NCBI GenBank assembly: GCA_934292805.1
Contig: CAKQXQ010000080.1
Location: 1 to 5,292, forward strand
Length of the DNA: 5,292 nt
From: an uncultured Roseburia sp.
Lineage (GTDB): Bacteria; Bacillota; Clostridia; Lachnospirales; Lachnospiraceae
Direction of reading: 5' to 3'
Below, piece by piece: positions 5,139 through 5,292 of this stretch (its first letter is position 1; every line of letters begins with the position of its first letter). A program made the translations under genes and the position numbers. The notes below the pieces were generated by a model that saw only the letters and a program-made list of their open reading frames with translations, ran no database searches and had not been told where the DNA came from.

Positions 5139-5292
5139 GATTTTGTGGTGCTTTTATAGGTTGTGAAGGGCAGATATAAGAGTTCTCTCACAAGGCAAAT
5201 TTATATGTTAATGAAAAAGAAAAAAGGTACAAACGAAATATTATGTTTCTGTTCGCTGAACATTCCGATGGGCTTCTGAACAACAATCATGT
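5139..5292. other. Right-edge region with no recognisable gene
   Basis: This 154-base stretch shows no protein I recognise. On the minus strand an open frame enters from the right edge and stops at TAA (complement of 5241-5243), giving a tail ending SEAHRNVQRTET; it could be the end of a gene terminated at 5096-5138, but 17 codons are too few to judge. On the plus strand there is a 22-codon frame (5211-5279, starting MKKKKGTN) and an ATG at 5243 whose frame stays open to the edge (MFLFAEHSDGLL); neither has a good ribosome binding site. Confidence 0.5.

Noticed and set aside
1..5292. CRISPR array, tRNA or rRNA genes
   Set aside because: No regularly spaced repeats and no tRNA- or rRNA-like sequence were seen on either strand.

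Overview
The window looks like chromosomal DNA of an anaerobic, low-to-moderate G+C Firmicute, most likely a clostridial gut-type organism (Lachnospiraceae would fit). This rests on strong AGGAGG-type ribosome binding sites, AT-rich intergenic DNA, a PHP-type histidinol phosphatase and a clostridial-type [FeFe]-hydrogenase. The genus cannot be fixed from the sequence alone.

Layout, left to right. Bases 1-43 hold the first 14 codons of a glyceraldehyde-3-phosphate dehydrogenase gene (gap) on the minus strand, with a good promoter at 109-137. A 314-base AT-rich divergent spacer separates it from a plus-strand PHP-family histidinol-phosphatase gene (358-1182). Past its stop lie an unexplained small hairpin (1197-1217) and a strong, probably bidirectional terminator (1259-1315). 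This terminator also serves the convergent minus-strand operon that fills most of the window.

That operon has two genes that overlap by 7 bases. The promoter-proximal gene (3075-4907) encodes a 610-residue fusion. It joins a NuoF-type [4Fe-4S] domain, without the FMN/NADH-binding part of NuoF, to a GltD/NfnB-like FAD and NAD(P)H oxidoreductase with a cysteine-rich tail. The second gene (1336-3081) encodes a 581-residue [FeFe]-hydrogenase with a complete CpI-like set of iron-sulfur ligands and all H-cluster motifs. The pairing matches the context of the poorly characterised 'glutamate synthase-linked' (group A2) [FeFe]-hydrogenases. There is no GltB partner here, so the likely job is electron exchange between H2 and NAD(P)H, possibly with ferredoxin. 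The hydEFG maturation genes are not in the window and would have to be elsewhere.

The operon has a TTGAAA-17-TAAAAT promoter (5000-5028) with a Rex-like 18-bp sequence just upstream (5032-5049). A similar sequence (163-180) lies in the gap/hisK spacer, which suggests, without proving, shared NADH/NAD+-responsive control of glycolysis and H2 metabolism. Upstream of the operon, a hairpin (5096-5138) looks like the terminator of a further minus-strand transcript. The last ~150 bases contain no gene I can recognise.
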